Source of the DNA: Priapulus caudatus | Taxonomy: Eukaryota > Priapulida > Priapulimorpha > Priapulimorphida > Priapulidae | NCBI RefSeq assembly: GCF_000485595.1 | Contig: NW_014577062.1 | Location: 1,287,646 to 1,320,145, forward strand | Reading direction: 5' to 3' | DNA length: 32,500 nt | Part shown: positions 22,442 through 32,455 of the stretch, piece by piece | Numbering within the stretch: position 1 is the first letter of the stretch | How the letters are laid out: each line of letters begins with the position of its first letter | Notes under the pieces: model-generated | Database searches by the model: none | The model's input: only the letters and a program-made list of their open reading frames with translations | Told to the model about the DNA's origin: nothing | Position numbers and translations under genes: made by a program

Positions 22442-22974
22442 AAGTTCTAGGGAATTTCGTGTACTTTCTGACGTTGTCGTCACACGCATCATTACGTATC
22501 AAAGTGACCAACATTTCGGCATTATACCGGCATAAAGGAGTCCTTAAAATTTAGATTGATGATAGCGCCTATGTGAGTAGAATATTTCGAGTCAACGTAG
22601 TTCCAAGCACTTCATTACTCATCACACGCATGCGAGCAACTAGATGCCAGCATACATTACGCGGAAATATAATATCTTTAAACGTATACTTACATACATC
22701 GGTTTGCATGCGGACTTGTCTCTCCTATAACTATCATTAATCATATATGAGTGCTCTCTATTACACTGCATGGTTTTGAAAGCACGGATTTCAGGAAACA
22801 CGCAGTCATCAGATCCGAGCTAATCAAAACATACGGGTAGTTTCAGCTACCCAGACATCACATGTTTTCCATGCTGGTAAACAACTCGGGTATAAAAGCT
22901 AGAGACCGAATTTGTGATGAATACATCTTATCAGCTCGTCACTCAGCGAAGCGCTAATGACACGCCTCGCTTGT
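22442..22974. other. Non-coding stretch, no recognised gene
   Basis: Nothing recognised. Confidence 0.5.
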
Positions 22975-22982
22975 GTCCGAAC

Positions 22983-23034
22983 CATAGAAATATACAGAGA
23001 AACAATACAGACTCTAACTTATAGTATTTCTATG
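22983..23034. mobile_element. Short hairpin element with 8-bp duplication, CCATAGAAATA family, copy 2
   Basis: 52 bp starting CATAGAAATA and ending TATTTCTATG. GTCCGAAC occurs on both sides (22975-22982 and 23035-23042), an 8-bp direct repeat as made by hAT-type transposases. The alternative parse is a 56-bp element with a 4-bp CCGA repeat. The interior is too short to code for anything. Confidence 0.6.
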
Positions 23035-23159
23035 GTCCGAACGCGTACATCTCGCGAGCTCCGGGAAAAAAATGAGTACTTACCGCGGCTCATTAGCGAT
23101 TAACATGATCAACGGACGTTATATTAACCGCCCGCAAATATGCGAACTACACGCGCTAA

Positions 23160-23236
23160 CATAATATTATCAGGAGTGAATAATAATAGATATAATCTAT
23201 TATTATTTACTCTTGATATTATCCTGATATTATGTA
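23160..23236. repeat. Imperfect hairpin, TATCAGGAGT family
   Basis: ATTATCAGGAGTGAATAATA and the following AATAGAT pair with ATCTATTATTATTTACTCTT on the right. Outer ends CATAATAT are also inverted. It shares the ATCAGGAGT core with 30844-30891. Confidence 0.75.
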
Positions 23237-25015
23237 CGGCGGATACTTCAACAGCGCTTAAAGGATAATTACTCTTGAAGCACAACGGACGCTCGGCTGT
23301 GACTATACTTCCCTTCCCGTTTATTTTAAATACAGGTTAAGGATACTCTCAACCTTTTGCACGTTTATTGGCGAATGAATCGAACCAATCACTTGTTTTA
23401 TTTATAAAGGAGATATATCTTTAAGCTCAAGGCAAAAAATTTCATGAAATTTTTAGCACCTAATTATGTTACCACAAAAATTTTGAATTTTTATGTAAAA
23501 ATGGTATTTTAGATATTTCTCAATTACCAGAAAGAGTGAGGATACACAATTTTCGCCACATTTTAAGCACAATATGTACCAAAATAGTGCATCAGGATTT
23601 TTCTGTAAGTTTTATATTTACCGAGAAAAATAAAAAAAACTGCCTCAAATTCAAGTCGCACGTTTGAATTTAAAATTTTTGCGAATAAAGAGACATAACT
23701 CATAAAATACTGCACTTAATAACAATCCCTGACGCACTTTTTTACAGCAATATGTTACCATTAAAACGAGTGTAAAATTAAATTATTCCGAGTTGTAATC
23801 ACAGAGAAATATCCATTTATACATCGACTACTAAGTCAGAAATTGGAACGAAGAAATCTGCGTTTTTCTGACGTCAGCCGCGGCTCACTACACATGTACG
23901 CGGGCAAGCAAAACGCTCTGACAGTTCACATGTACCGTTATATAGAGAAATGAGGTGTACACAGGTGGCACATAGTGTTAGCCATCGAATAAAGTTGAAC
24001 ATGAAAAATCGGTAAACATTTTCCTAAAACCTTGAGAGTAGGCCTATCCTTAAAATATATATTACGTTTAAATATATACTACGTTTAAATATATTATGGC
24101 ATCTGCTTACATTACGCGAGACGACAATCCATGTCACTGGCAAAGTATCTAGAAGATCATGTTCGTTATGTAGACGGAATCTTTCAGCGGAATTGGAGGT
24201 TTAGAACTGTCGACCCTCAGACTCGACCCAGACCAACTCATATATCACTCTAGGTGAGCGACGTCTTCTCTATCCGTTACTAATGGTCGATACAGGTGTC
24301 ATTATTCAGTAGATGCAATCCAACCGTTATAGTCAAACCACGACTGGTTGACCTTAGTTAGTCTGGAGGTGTTACAAGTCCTTAAGTCACCGGCACGCGT
24401 GCTCGTTCGCCGCAGCAGCGCCTATAGACTAAAACATATAACGCCGTAGTGTAAAATACACGAGGGGACGAACAGTGAATTTTAAGCACGGGTTATTCGA
24501 GAATTACCTTTAGAATGGGTTAGATCGCAAAAAGATTTTAACGGCTCGCGACCGCCTTTTCCCATTCGGGTGTTCGCGACAACCTCAGACTTTTACGATC
24601 GATAAAGGAACCGCGACTCTAGCACATATAACATCAATTTTACCATATACACTACACATTCGTCCGCTATTCGTCCGGGTGCGGTTTCATTTACAACAAC
24701 CTACTAGGCCTACTGGTCTCCCCCGCCTAGCGTTAAAGTTGAATGATTATCCATTAGTAATAAAAAAATATGGAACCTAGGGCAAATTCAAGCACTGTGA
24801 TATCATTGTTCTGAATGAGATCAAACCGAACAGCACACTATGGCACGAAAACGTGTACCATCATTCTGTAGACGCAAACCCCTAAAATAGCATCATCGTT
24901 AAAAAAACGCTGGTTGCGCGTATTTCGCGTGTTATATAGACACTGCCTCTATTGGAAAAACCTTGCGTAAAATCGACCATTGGCGCTACGGCAGCTCAAC
25001 TCCGAGTTGCATCTG
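23237..25015. other. AT-rich non-coding stretch, no recognised gene
   Basis: Low-GC DNA, especially 23400-23830. A short direct repeat of ACGTTTAAATATAT occurs near 24064-24096. No gene recognised. Confidence 0.55.
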
Positions 25016-25017
25016 GC

Positions 25018-25028
25018 TATATATATAT

Positions 25029-25070
<42 letters not shown>

Positions 25071-25072
25071 AC
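25018..25072. repeat. (TA)n palindrome bounded by GGGATA/TATCCC
   Basis: A TA tract closed by AAGGGATAT on the left and ATATCCC on the right; it can fold on itself entirely. Confidence 0.9.
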
Positions 25073-25890
25073 TGCCGCCTTATAGATATATCTTACGCCA
25101 TTTCAATGCTGCCCCAAGACCGCCACACACTCCATTTTCCCGATTTCCACAATTTGAAGAGGTATACGCCGCAGAATATATTAGAAGTTCGATTGGTCCT
25201 AAAATAAATAGAATTACTACTGTTCAAACAATAAAAACGCCGACGAAGGAAAGATTTTCGAATACTTTTAACTCGATACTCACGATCAGCCTGCAATCGA
25301 TGCCGCTGGCATGTAGCATTTATGCAACGTAGCAATCTGTTACTAGAAGCGCCACAGGATATACCCCCAGTACGCACTACCAGAGCACGTATATCATATA
25401 ATATATGCTCGTAAACGAAATGCGTATAAACTACGTATAGCACTACGCACGAAGACGGACGGTGGTGACCGGCCGAGTACTAACTATTATACACACTTCT
25501 CAGAATCGTGTTAGTAAACCTAGCTGCGCGTGTGTGTGGCAGATGAACACTTTTGCTGCGAACACGGCAGGCTGTACTCAAGAACGTAATACTCAATACG
25601 TAATACAATTCACCAGGATTAAATGAAAACACGGGTTATCCACATATGGTAGCACGATTTTCAATATGGTAGTGCGATTCTCTCAGACTGCGTGACACTA
25701 TCGTAAATGTCTTTCCGCGATGCTCTGGCCACGCGCCACACACACATCTTACTCTCTACTGCAATCTTTACAGGATAGGATACACTAGCGGCGGCTAGTC
25801 ACACCGTGGCATACCAACGAATCGGTGAGCTGTGTTTCGTCATTCGATGGTCGCTATCACGACCGCAAAGACGCAAGTCGTTGTGACAAT
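25073..25890. other. Non-coding stretch upstream of the GPCR
   Basis: No gene recognised. Overlapping short frames on both strands carry no motif. A promoter for the downstream receptor may lie here, but no TATA or initiator can be assigned. Confidence 0.5.
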
Positions 25891-25891
25891 C

Positions 25892-26100
25892 GTTGAAGCA
25901 GCAGTGAAAAGACTCTTTGAGCTAGCCGTCGAGACAGCCGTAGAGACAGTCGTTAAGACAATCGTTGAGGCAGCAGTGAAAACTCTTTGAGCTAGCCGTT
26001 GAGACAGCCGTAGAGAAAGTTGCTGAGACAGCCGTAGAGACAGCCGTAGAGACAGCCGTAGAGACAGCCGTAGAGACTGCCGTGGAGACAGTCGTTGAGG
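25892..26100. repeat. Tandem repeats in the presumed 5' leader of the GPCR
   Basis: A block of about 70 bp (GCAGCAGTGAAAA...CTCTTTGAGCTAGCCGT) is present twice, followed by about five 12-bp units GAGACAGCCGTA at 26028-26086. It ends about 70 bp before the start codon and is probably 5' untranslated or promoter DNA. Confidence 0.88.
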
Positions 26101-26155
26101 TCCGACGACCGAACGAGAGTGTAGTTAACGACAAGTGAACGCCGCAGACAGCACA

Positions 26156-26164
26156 ATGCTTTGA
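26156..26164 (+). promoter_or_regulatory. Minimal upstream ORF (ATG-CTT-TGA)
   Basis: A two-codon upstream frame whose stop is four bases before the receptor ATG at 26169. If transcribed as leader, it could reduce or regulate initiation at the main start. Nothing else supports function. Confidence 0.4.
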
Positions 26165-26168
26165 CACG

Positions 26169-26497
26169 ATGGATTGGCCAGTCAACAACTCGGGGAACGT
26201 GACGTCACGCGCCGTGACGTTGGCCGCAGTCGACATCGTTATCATCATCGCCTGTAGCGTGCTGATCGCCTGCGCGTTTCTAGGCAACCTGCTCGTGATC
26301 GTCTCCGTGGCAACGAATCGACGCCTGCGCACGGTAACGAACTGCTACGTGGTGTCGCTGGCGGCGGCAGACGCGCTCGTAGCCGTGCTCGTGATGCCGC
26401 TAGCTGTCGCCGAGGACGTCACGAAGCAGTGGCTGTTTGGCAGGTGAGCAGCCGCAGTACTAGTATTAGTACTGTGTGCACGTGTGCGCACGTGCGC

Positions 26498-26534
<37 letters not shown>

Positions 26535-29169
26535 TGTATTTTTCTCCCTCTCTGTTTCTTATTAGTCCTCTTTCTCTCTCTTTTCTCATATATACTCTAT
26601 CGGTGCTCTATGCCTGAATGTGACTTGTATACGGTCACGGTGTTGTTACAGGTTTAGTGTGCCTCTACAGTCCGGTGTGCTACAGGTTTATGATGTGACC
26701 TCTACACGTCACTGGTGTGTTACAGGTTAATGTGTGCGCTCTACACGTCACGCGTGTTGTTACAGGTTATGGTGTGCCTCTACACGGTTCACTGTGTGTT
26801 ACATGTTACATGGTGCCCTCTACACGTCACTATGTGTTGCAGGGTTAATGTGTGAGCTTACACGTTCACGGTGTGTTTTACCAGGTTCACGTTGAACCTC
26901 TACACCGTCACTGTGTGTTATGAAGGTTCATGCGTGACCTCTACACGTCACTGCGAATGTGTTACAGCGTTAATGTCGTGACCTCTACACGTCCCGGTGT
27001 GTTACACGGTTCATGTGTTGGACCTTCTACACGCAGAGGCGGTAGCTACGGGGGCGGCCCTGGGGGGGCACGGCCCCCCCACAAATTTACTGGGCCCATC
27101 CAGGCTGCCGCCTGGAAGATTAATGCTGTGATAAAAAAAAATTTGAATAAAAAACAAGGCGTTAGACAGTCATAATACAAGAACAAGTATATATTGTGCC
27201 CCCCCACAAAAATGTAAGCCCGCAGCCCAGTGCCCTCGCTGAAAAAAATGGCCTAGTTGGTTCATGCGTGAGCTCTCACCGTCACGGTGTGTTTACAGGT
27301 AATGTGTGACCTCTAAACTCCACTGGTGTTGTTAGCAGGGTTAAGTGTGACATCTACACGTCACGGTGTGTGTTACAGTTTGACCTCTCACACGTCAGGT
27401 GGTGTTACAGGTTTGACCTCTACAGTCACTGTTGTGTTACAGGTTTGTCCTCTACATGATCACTGTGTGTTTACAGTGTTTGACCTCTACAGCGTCACTG
27501 TGTGTACAGGTTTGACCTCTACACGTCACTGTGTGTTACAGGTTTTATGTGCGACCTCTACACGTCACCTGTGTGTTACAGGTTTGACCTCTACACGTCA
27601 CTGTGTGTTACAGGTTTGACCTCTACACGTCACTGTGTGTTACAGGTTTGACCTCTACACGTCACTGTGTGTTACAGGTTTATGTGCGACCTCTACACGT
27701 CGCTGGACGTGATGCTCTGCACCGCCTCCATCATGAATCTCTGCTGCATCAGCATCGACCGCTACTTCGCCATCACGGCGCCCCTCGTCTACGTGACGAA
27801 GCGCAGCCAGAAGCTGGCCATCACCATGGTGACAGTCGCCTGGCTGCTGTCGGCCGCCATCGTGCTGCCGGCCGTCGTCGGTTGGAAGGACGAGGACTAC
27901 GGGCGCGACGCGAGCGTCTGCTACATCCCGCGCGCCCCCGGCTACGTCGTCTACTCGGCGTGCGGCTCGTTCTTTATCCCGCTCGTCGTCATGCTCTACG
28001 TCTACTACCGCATCTTTCGCATCGCCAGCGAGCGCGAGCGCAACTTGGCGCCCTACAAGCGCTATCTGTCGCGCACGCATTCCGGCGCGCGGCCGGACGG
28101 CAGCTTCGCCGACAGCGGCGAGGAACGCAATCCCAGCTCGAGCGACAACGCGCAGTCAGAGGTGTGCATCGAGATCAAGCGCCACCTGCAGGCGAAGCTC
28201 TCCGAGGACCTTCGCGCGCACTGCGTGCGTTCGGTGTTCCGCAGGGCGGCGAAGGGTCGCCACAAAAAGCAGAAGTCGCCGACGACGTGCGCCGAGTCGC
28301 CGACCGTCGTCGCCATGGTAACGCGCGTCGGCGGGCCGATGAGCAGCGCGCTCGCCGTGCGACGCACCAGCTCGACGCCCAACCTGCCGCCGCAGCGCAA
28401 GAGGGTGCTGTGCGGGACGCTGTCGGCCGGCGTCAGCACGCCGACGCTCGCCTCGCCCGCGTCGCTGCGCCGAGCCGCCGCGCCTCGCCCGCCGGCAGCC
28501 GACACGTCGCCGTACACGGAGACCGGCTCCTTCCAGCGACCGGTTGCCGTGAGAAAGACCAGCGAGCAGCCGTCCGCCGCCGAGCAAGACCTGCGGCCTG
28601 ACGCTCAGCGCGGGATAGACAGCGGTCACTCGAGCACGCCGCGGACCGACCCGGCGCAGTGCAACGCGCGGCTGGACGTCGGCCACGTCCGGCTCGACGC
28701 CGTAAAGTGCAACACGCGGCTGGACGTCGGACAGAGTGGCGCGCGGCTGGACGTCGGTCAGTACGGATCGAACGGACGCACGTCGCCGCGAGGCAGCGAC
28801 GCCGAGCTACGACTCGACAAGCCGAAGGCGAAGGAGAGCGCCATCTTCCGCAAGGAGAGCAAGGCGGCGAAGACGTTGGCGATAGTCGTCGGCGGCTTCA
28901 CCGTCTGCTGGCTGCCCTTCTTCCTGCTCTACATCGTCAGCCCCTTCTGCGGCTGCGACGTGCCCGACGGACTCGTGCGCGTCTGCGTCTGGACGGGCTA
29001 CTTCAACAGCGTCTGCAACCCGGCCATCTACGCTCTGTACAACCGCACGTTCCGCCACTCGTTCTGGCGGCTCACGTGCGGACTGCTCGCGCGCAAGCAG
29101 CAGCGCGGCCGCTCCGACGAGCTGGCCGCGACGCCACGCTATCGCATCAGCCACGACAACACGTTGTGA
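26169..29169 (+). CDS. Class A biogenic-amine GPCR, two exons (26169-26443, 27678-29169)
   Basis: A 588-residue seven-helix receptor of the plasma membrane for a monoamine (octopamine, dopamine, serotonin or related). Short N-terminus with N-glycosylation sites NNS and NVT. Residues seen: N40 in GNLLV (TM1), D68 (TM2), C95 and amine-binding D102 (TM3), DRY 119-121, W147 (TM4), C173 for the disulphide, S185 and S189 of the catechol-serine positions and P193 (TM5), CWLP 502-505 (TM6), NPAIY 539-543 (TM7), and C559 as a palmitoylation candidate. The third intracellular loop is very long (about 270 residues), low-complexity and Arg/Ser-rich, pointing to Gi- or Gq-type coupling. ATG at 26169 has A at -3, G at +4, and an in-frame TGA upstream at 26136. 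The intron is GT-AG, splitting codon 92 (AG|G). The KAAKTLAIVVGGF start of TM6 is closest to alpha-adrenergic/octopamine-type receptors; subtype is not resolved. Confidence 0.93.
26499..26533. repeat. (GT)n microsatellite in the intron
   Basis: About 17 GT units shortly after the splice donor, followed by a pyrimidine-rich stretch. Confidence 0.95.
26650..27677 (+). repeat. Minisatellite of splice-acceptor units, about 22 copies
   Basis: Units of 32 to 40 bp contain GACCTCTACACGTCACTG and end TGTGTTACAG. The last three, 27582-27613, 27614-27645 and 27646-27677, are identical 32-mers. The true exon 2 start continues the same pattern (GTTTATGTGC, then GACCTCTACACGTCGCTGG), so the unit spans the acceptor and the first coding bases. 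Two unit types occur: with the ATGTGC hexamer (mostly left) and without it (mostly right). Leftward copies carry many one-base indels. Confidence 0.93.
27034..27257. mobile_element. G/C-run insertion within the minisatellite, possibly hAT-like
   Basis: A block unlike the surrounding repeat, starting CAGAGGCGGTAGCTACGGGG, with runs of G and C, an AT-rich middle, and GTGCCCCCCCACAAAAATG before a right end near CTCGCTG. CAGAGGCGG starts with such G/C runs are familiar from non-autonomous hAT elements. The right end is only vaguely the inverse and no target duplication is evident. Confidence 0.35.
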
Positions 29170-29394
29170 CGCCGCCATCGCCGCCATGCTGCGTGACGTC
29201 ATGCATCATTCTGGATATTTCGGGAACGCCTCGCGATCCGACACTGCAAGAAACGGCGTCTGTCATCACGGCCCTCATCCTGCACCTGTAATTAACCTGA
29301 CGGTCGCCTTGACAACAGCGTCGCACCGTCATGGCGGACGCTACACGTGACGCAATGGGCAGCCTATGGTGATGCCAAAGTGGGCAGTCCGTGA
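29170..29394 (+). other. Sequence after the GPCR stop, probable 3' UTR start
   Basis: No AATAAA is present here. The first good one downstream is at about 29953. No other feature seen. Confidence 0.5.
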
Positions 29395-29785
29395 TGGTGT
29401 AGTAGGCAGCATGTAATGAAGTAATAGGCAGCTGGTGATGACGCAAACTGCAGCTGGCGATGACGCAGTCTGCAACTGATGATGACGCAAACTGCAGCTG
29501 GCGATGACGCAGTCTGCAACTGGTGACGACGCAGTCTGTAGCTGGTGACGACGCAGTCTGTAGCTGGTGACGACGCAATCTGTAGCTGGTGACGACGCAG
29601 TCTGTAGCTGGCGATGACGCAGTATGCAGCTGGTGATGACGCAGTATGCAGCTGGTGATGACGCAGTCCACAACTGGTGTTGACGCAGTCCCCAGCTGGT
29701 GATGACGCAGTCTGTAGCTGGTGATGACGCAGTCTGTAGCTGGTGATGACGCAGTCTGTAGCTGGTGATGACGCAGTAATGAGCG
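29395..29785. repeat. 22-bp minisatellite downstream of the GPCR, about 17 copies
   Basis: Unit TGTAGCTGGTGATGACGCAG plus TC, with variants GCAGCTGG, GGCGATG and GGTGACG. Many copies contain an E-box-like CAGCTG and nearly all a TGACG string. Frames through it on the minus strand are repeat artefacts. Confidence 0.93.
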
Positions 29786-29942
29786 GAGAGCCGTGATGAG
29801 GTAATTTCGGGCAGCATGAAGGCAGGTGTTGACCAGAGTGCACCATTACCGATAATACTGACACATACCGACTCCAGCTGAACCGCTGTCTGACGAATTG
29901 CCATCGTTGCGACCAAACTAATTCCATTTAATTTAATATTGT

Positions 29943-29983
29943 ATCAAGAGCTAATAAACACCTGGTGTTTATTAGCTCTTGAT
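29943..29983. terminator. Perfect 41-bp palindrome with AATAAA on both strands
   Basis: Arms ATCAAGAGCTAATAAACACC and its exact inverse, with a single T between. The left arm carries AATAAA on the plus strand (29953-29958) and the right arm the same on the minus strand. It is the first clear polyadenylation hexamer after the GPCR stop, so it may end that transcript; that is inference. Confidence 0.5.
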
Positions 29984-29995
29984 TGCATGTATGTG

Positions 29996-30023
29996 TACGT
30001 GCGTGCGTGCGCGTATATATATA

Positions 30024-30081
<58 letters not shown>
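29996..30081. repeat. CGTG and (TA)n microsatellite
   Basis: A short GTGC run followed by a TA tract of about 65 bp with small interruptions. Confidence 0.92.
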
Positions 30082-30774
30082 TCGTTTCGCGTCTTTTCAG
30101 ATAATGATGTAGATGATTTTATTCCATCTCATTTTCTCACATCTTTAATTACGCGAAACTTTAAAGCTCGACATTTCATTATAGAAACATTTTAATTTGT
30201 CAGATTTAGATCAATTTACTGTTCGCTATAAAACGGTGACGTTAGTGGTAAAATGCCTTATAAATGTGAGCATAAAAGTGATTTTTTACCGCTTATTACT
30301 GTTTCGGTCTCACAGCACGATGGCGAATACGTAGCCTGTGTTCATGAAAATTTATTGAGTGTTTGTCAAGAATGAAGGTCACGACAACCACCGGCGATCA
30401 ATGAGCATTAATCATTAAGCAGTTTTTGAAGGTCCAGCGGTGAAAACACTTTACATTACCCTATCGTAGATTCACGAACCGTAAAAAACCGCCTGCCTGT
30501 GTAAACAGTGTTAGGAAATTGTCAATACACCTGTAATATTTGCCGGCGAGTGCATATTTTCCTCTCTGCGCACAACAGCTGAATACCGACCGCTATCGAA
30601 CGAGTTATTGCACGCAGCCAACTATCGTCGGCCCCCATCGTATAGGCCCCATATATATCAATACTCAGCCATTCACCACTTTACAGTAACATGCAGCGCA
30701 GCGGGATAGCTACGTATGCTGTTAACTCTAATAGCGACCCCTACTAGGCGCCTAGCTCGCACACACTGCATCCT

Positions 30775-30775
<1 letters not shown>
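30082..30775. other. Non-coding stretch, no recognised gene
   Basis: Nothing recognised on either strand. Confidence 0.5.
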
Positions 30776-30776
<1 letters not shown>

Positions 30777-30841
<65 letters not shown>

Positions 30842-30843
30842 AT
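30777..30843. repeat. (TA)n microsatellite
   Basis: A TA run with a single TG change near 30827, leading directly into the hairpin at 30844. Confidence 0.93.
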
Positions 30844-30891
30844 ATCAGGAGTCTATCAATATTGATATATATATATTGATAGACTCCTGAT
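30844..30891. repeat. Hairpin with 19-bp perfect arms, TATCAGGAGT family
   Basis: ATCAGGAGTCTATCAATAT (30844-30862) is exactly inverted at 30873-30891, with a 10-base loop. The ATCAGGAGT core is shared with 23160-23236. Confidence 0.9.
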
Positions 30892-30900
30892 AATATATAC

Positions 30901-32365
30901 CAGCGAACAGCAGCAGCAGCTGGTGATGCGAGTTGACCTCTGCGCCACCGTCAACGACCGCGTGACAACGCCGCTAGATAACAACGGACAAACAAGAAAC
31001 GACTCAAAAAAAGTTTCCATCACACGAACTGATATTTATTTCAGTTTACTCTCGTATAACGGTTGGGCGATCAGTCGCGTAATCACAAACACATAGCACG
31101 CAGCCGCGGCTTTCGTCTCACGATAGATGAAGCTATATAAACTTGTGCGTTGAATTTGAAAATGAATTAAATTCAAGCAAAGTTAATAATACTAGTAGTG
31201 TAGTAGTAATCATTATTATTATTACTATTATAACAATATTACTATTGTAATAATAACGAGATATTTACGATTATTAAGAAAACATTTAGTATGGATAGGT
31301 CTCATTATGTATATGTGTCTGCGCACGAGTGCGCGATCGTCGGGTGTATATGTGACAAACGATGGAGTTTGATTAATGTCAGATTTTGCGACCAGTAAGG
31401 TGAGCAATATCGATAAAGGCACGGTGTGCACGTATACTTATACCGAGACTAGGAATATATAGGATAATACACACGGATAACCGACACATAGAAGGCCGAC
31501 AACCTACCTACCTTAAATTGGCTACGTCACGAATTTTCTATGGTGTATATTTGTAAAAATTTTGTTGCCATTTTTTTTTACATTAAAAGCAAGTACTAAC
31601 GAGACTAAATTTATCGTCAAATTCTTACTTGATAAGATTGTTTCTCAACTATTTAAAAATAAAAAAACCCTGGACGATTGATATTATGATCCTGACATTA
31701 ATTGCTTGCTATGGGCTATGGGCTATGTTTACATCGAACGGTACAGTACAACGAACAGTAAAATAAGAAGTATAATGCAGCAGTTTAACCATAAAAAGTG
31801 AACAGAATTACTTACATTTTGTGAAAAAGTCGAAATATTTTTTTTACTTTTACTATTTACGGTGACGTAATCAATTTAACTACGTAATGCAAACTGTGCT
31901 GCGATTGCCTACAAGTTACGGAGAAGGCGGCCGTCTTAAGTTGATTGTGAAATCACTCGTGCGACGTTATTACGTTATGAATTACGTTATCCCAAAAGAT
32001 TCAACGCGAATAAACGCTTTACAAGTATGATGCGTTAAATACAGTTATAGCTGATGAAATACCTAGATAGATAACCTAGGTAGATGATAGATTTATTGCT
32101 TTAGGTAAATCCCCGACTACGGTCTACTCGGCGCGTTTCCATCTTTCTTGGTGTTAACTCAATACAGCATTTTGCCTCTTCCTTTCACACCATCTCCCAC
32201 TCCCACGTTTTCTTGCGTTTGGCCACTCTCACTATTCCCCTCTCTTATGCGTCCACTTACCATTCCATCTATCTTCAACTATCTCTCTTGCGCGCGCACG
32301 GTCTCTCTCTCTCGCTGCACTTTCCCTTCTTTATTCCTATCGCTCGCTTCCCCTTCCCTCTCTCA
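30901..32365. other. Non-coding stretch, no recognised gene
   Basis: AT-rich DNA, with a TAT/ATT-rich patch at 31190-31260 and CT-rich sequence near the right. No gene recognised. Confidence 0.5.
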
Positions 32366-32397
32366 CACACACACGCACGCGCGCGCGCGCACACACA

Positions 32398-32449
<52 letters not shown>

Positions 32450-32455
32450 CACACA
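32364..32455. repeat. (CA)n-(CG)n-(CGCA)n compound microsatellite
   Basis: CA, CG, CGCA and CA blocks in sequence. His/Ala/Arg and Cys/Val frames here come from the repeat. Confidence 0.96.

Larger units (their letters stand above)
26444..27677 (+). other. Intron of the GPCR gene
   Basis: Donor GTGAGC after TTTGGCAG, acceptor TGTGTTACAG before GTTTATGTGC. Joining restores WLFGR-FMCDLYTSLDVM across TM2-TM3, exactly as in aminergic receptors. The intron contains a GT microsatellite (about 26499-26533), a minisatellite copied from its own 3' splice site, and a G/C-rich insertion. Confidence 0.93.

Noticed and set aside
25922-26332. Minus-strand frame with repeated STAV units
   Set aside because: Product of the 12-bp repeat in the receptor leader, overlapping the true first exon.
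27603-28601. A 332-codon plus-strand frame overlapping the receptor exon
   Set aside because: It is the other-frame shadow of a GC-rich coding exon, Arg/Ala-rich with no domain. The receptor frame has all conserved GPCR residues.
28062-29202. Several minus-strand frames opposite receptor exon 2
   Set aside because: Shadows of GC-rich coding DNA with no recognisable protein.
29147-29927. Minus-strand frames of 170-190 codons with repeated TASSPATDCV-like units
   Set aside because: Translation of the 22-bp minisatellite; the same repeat is open in more than one frame.
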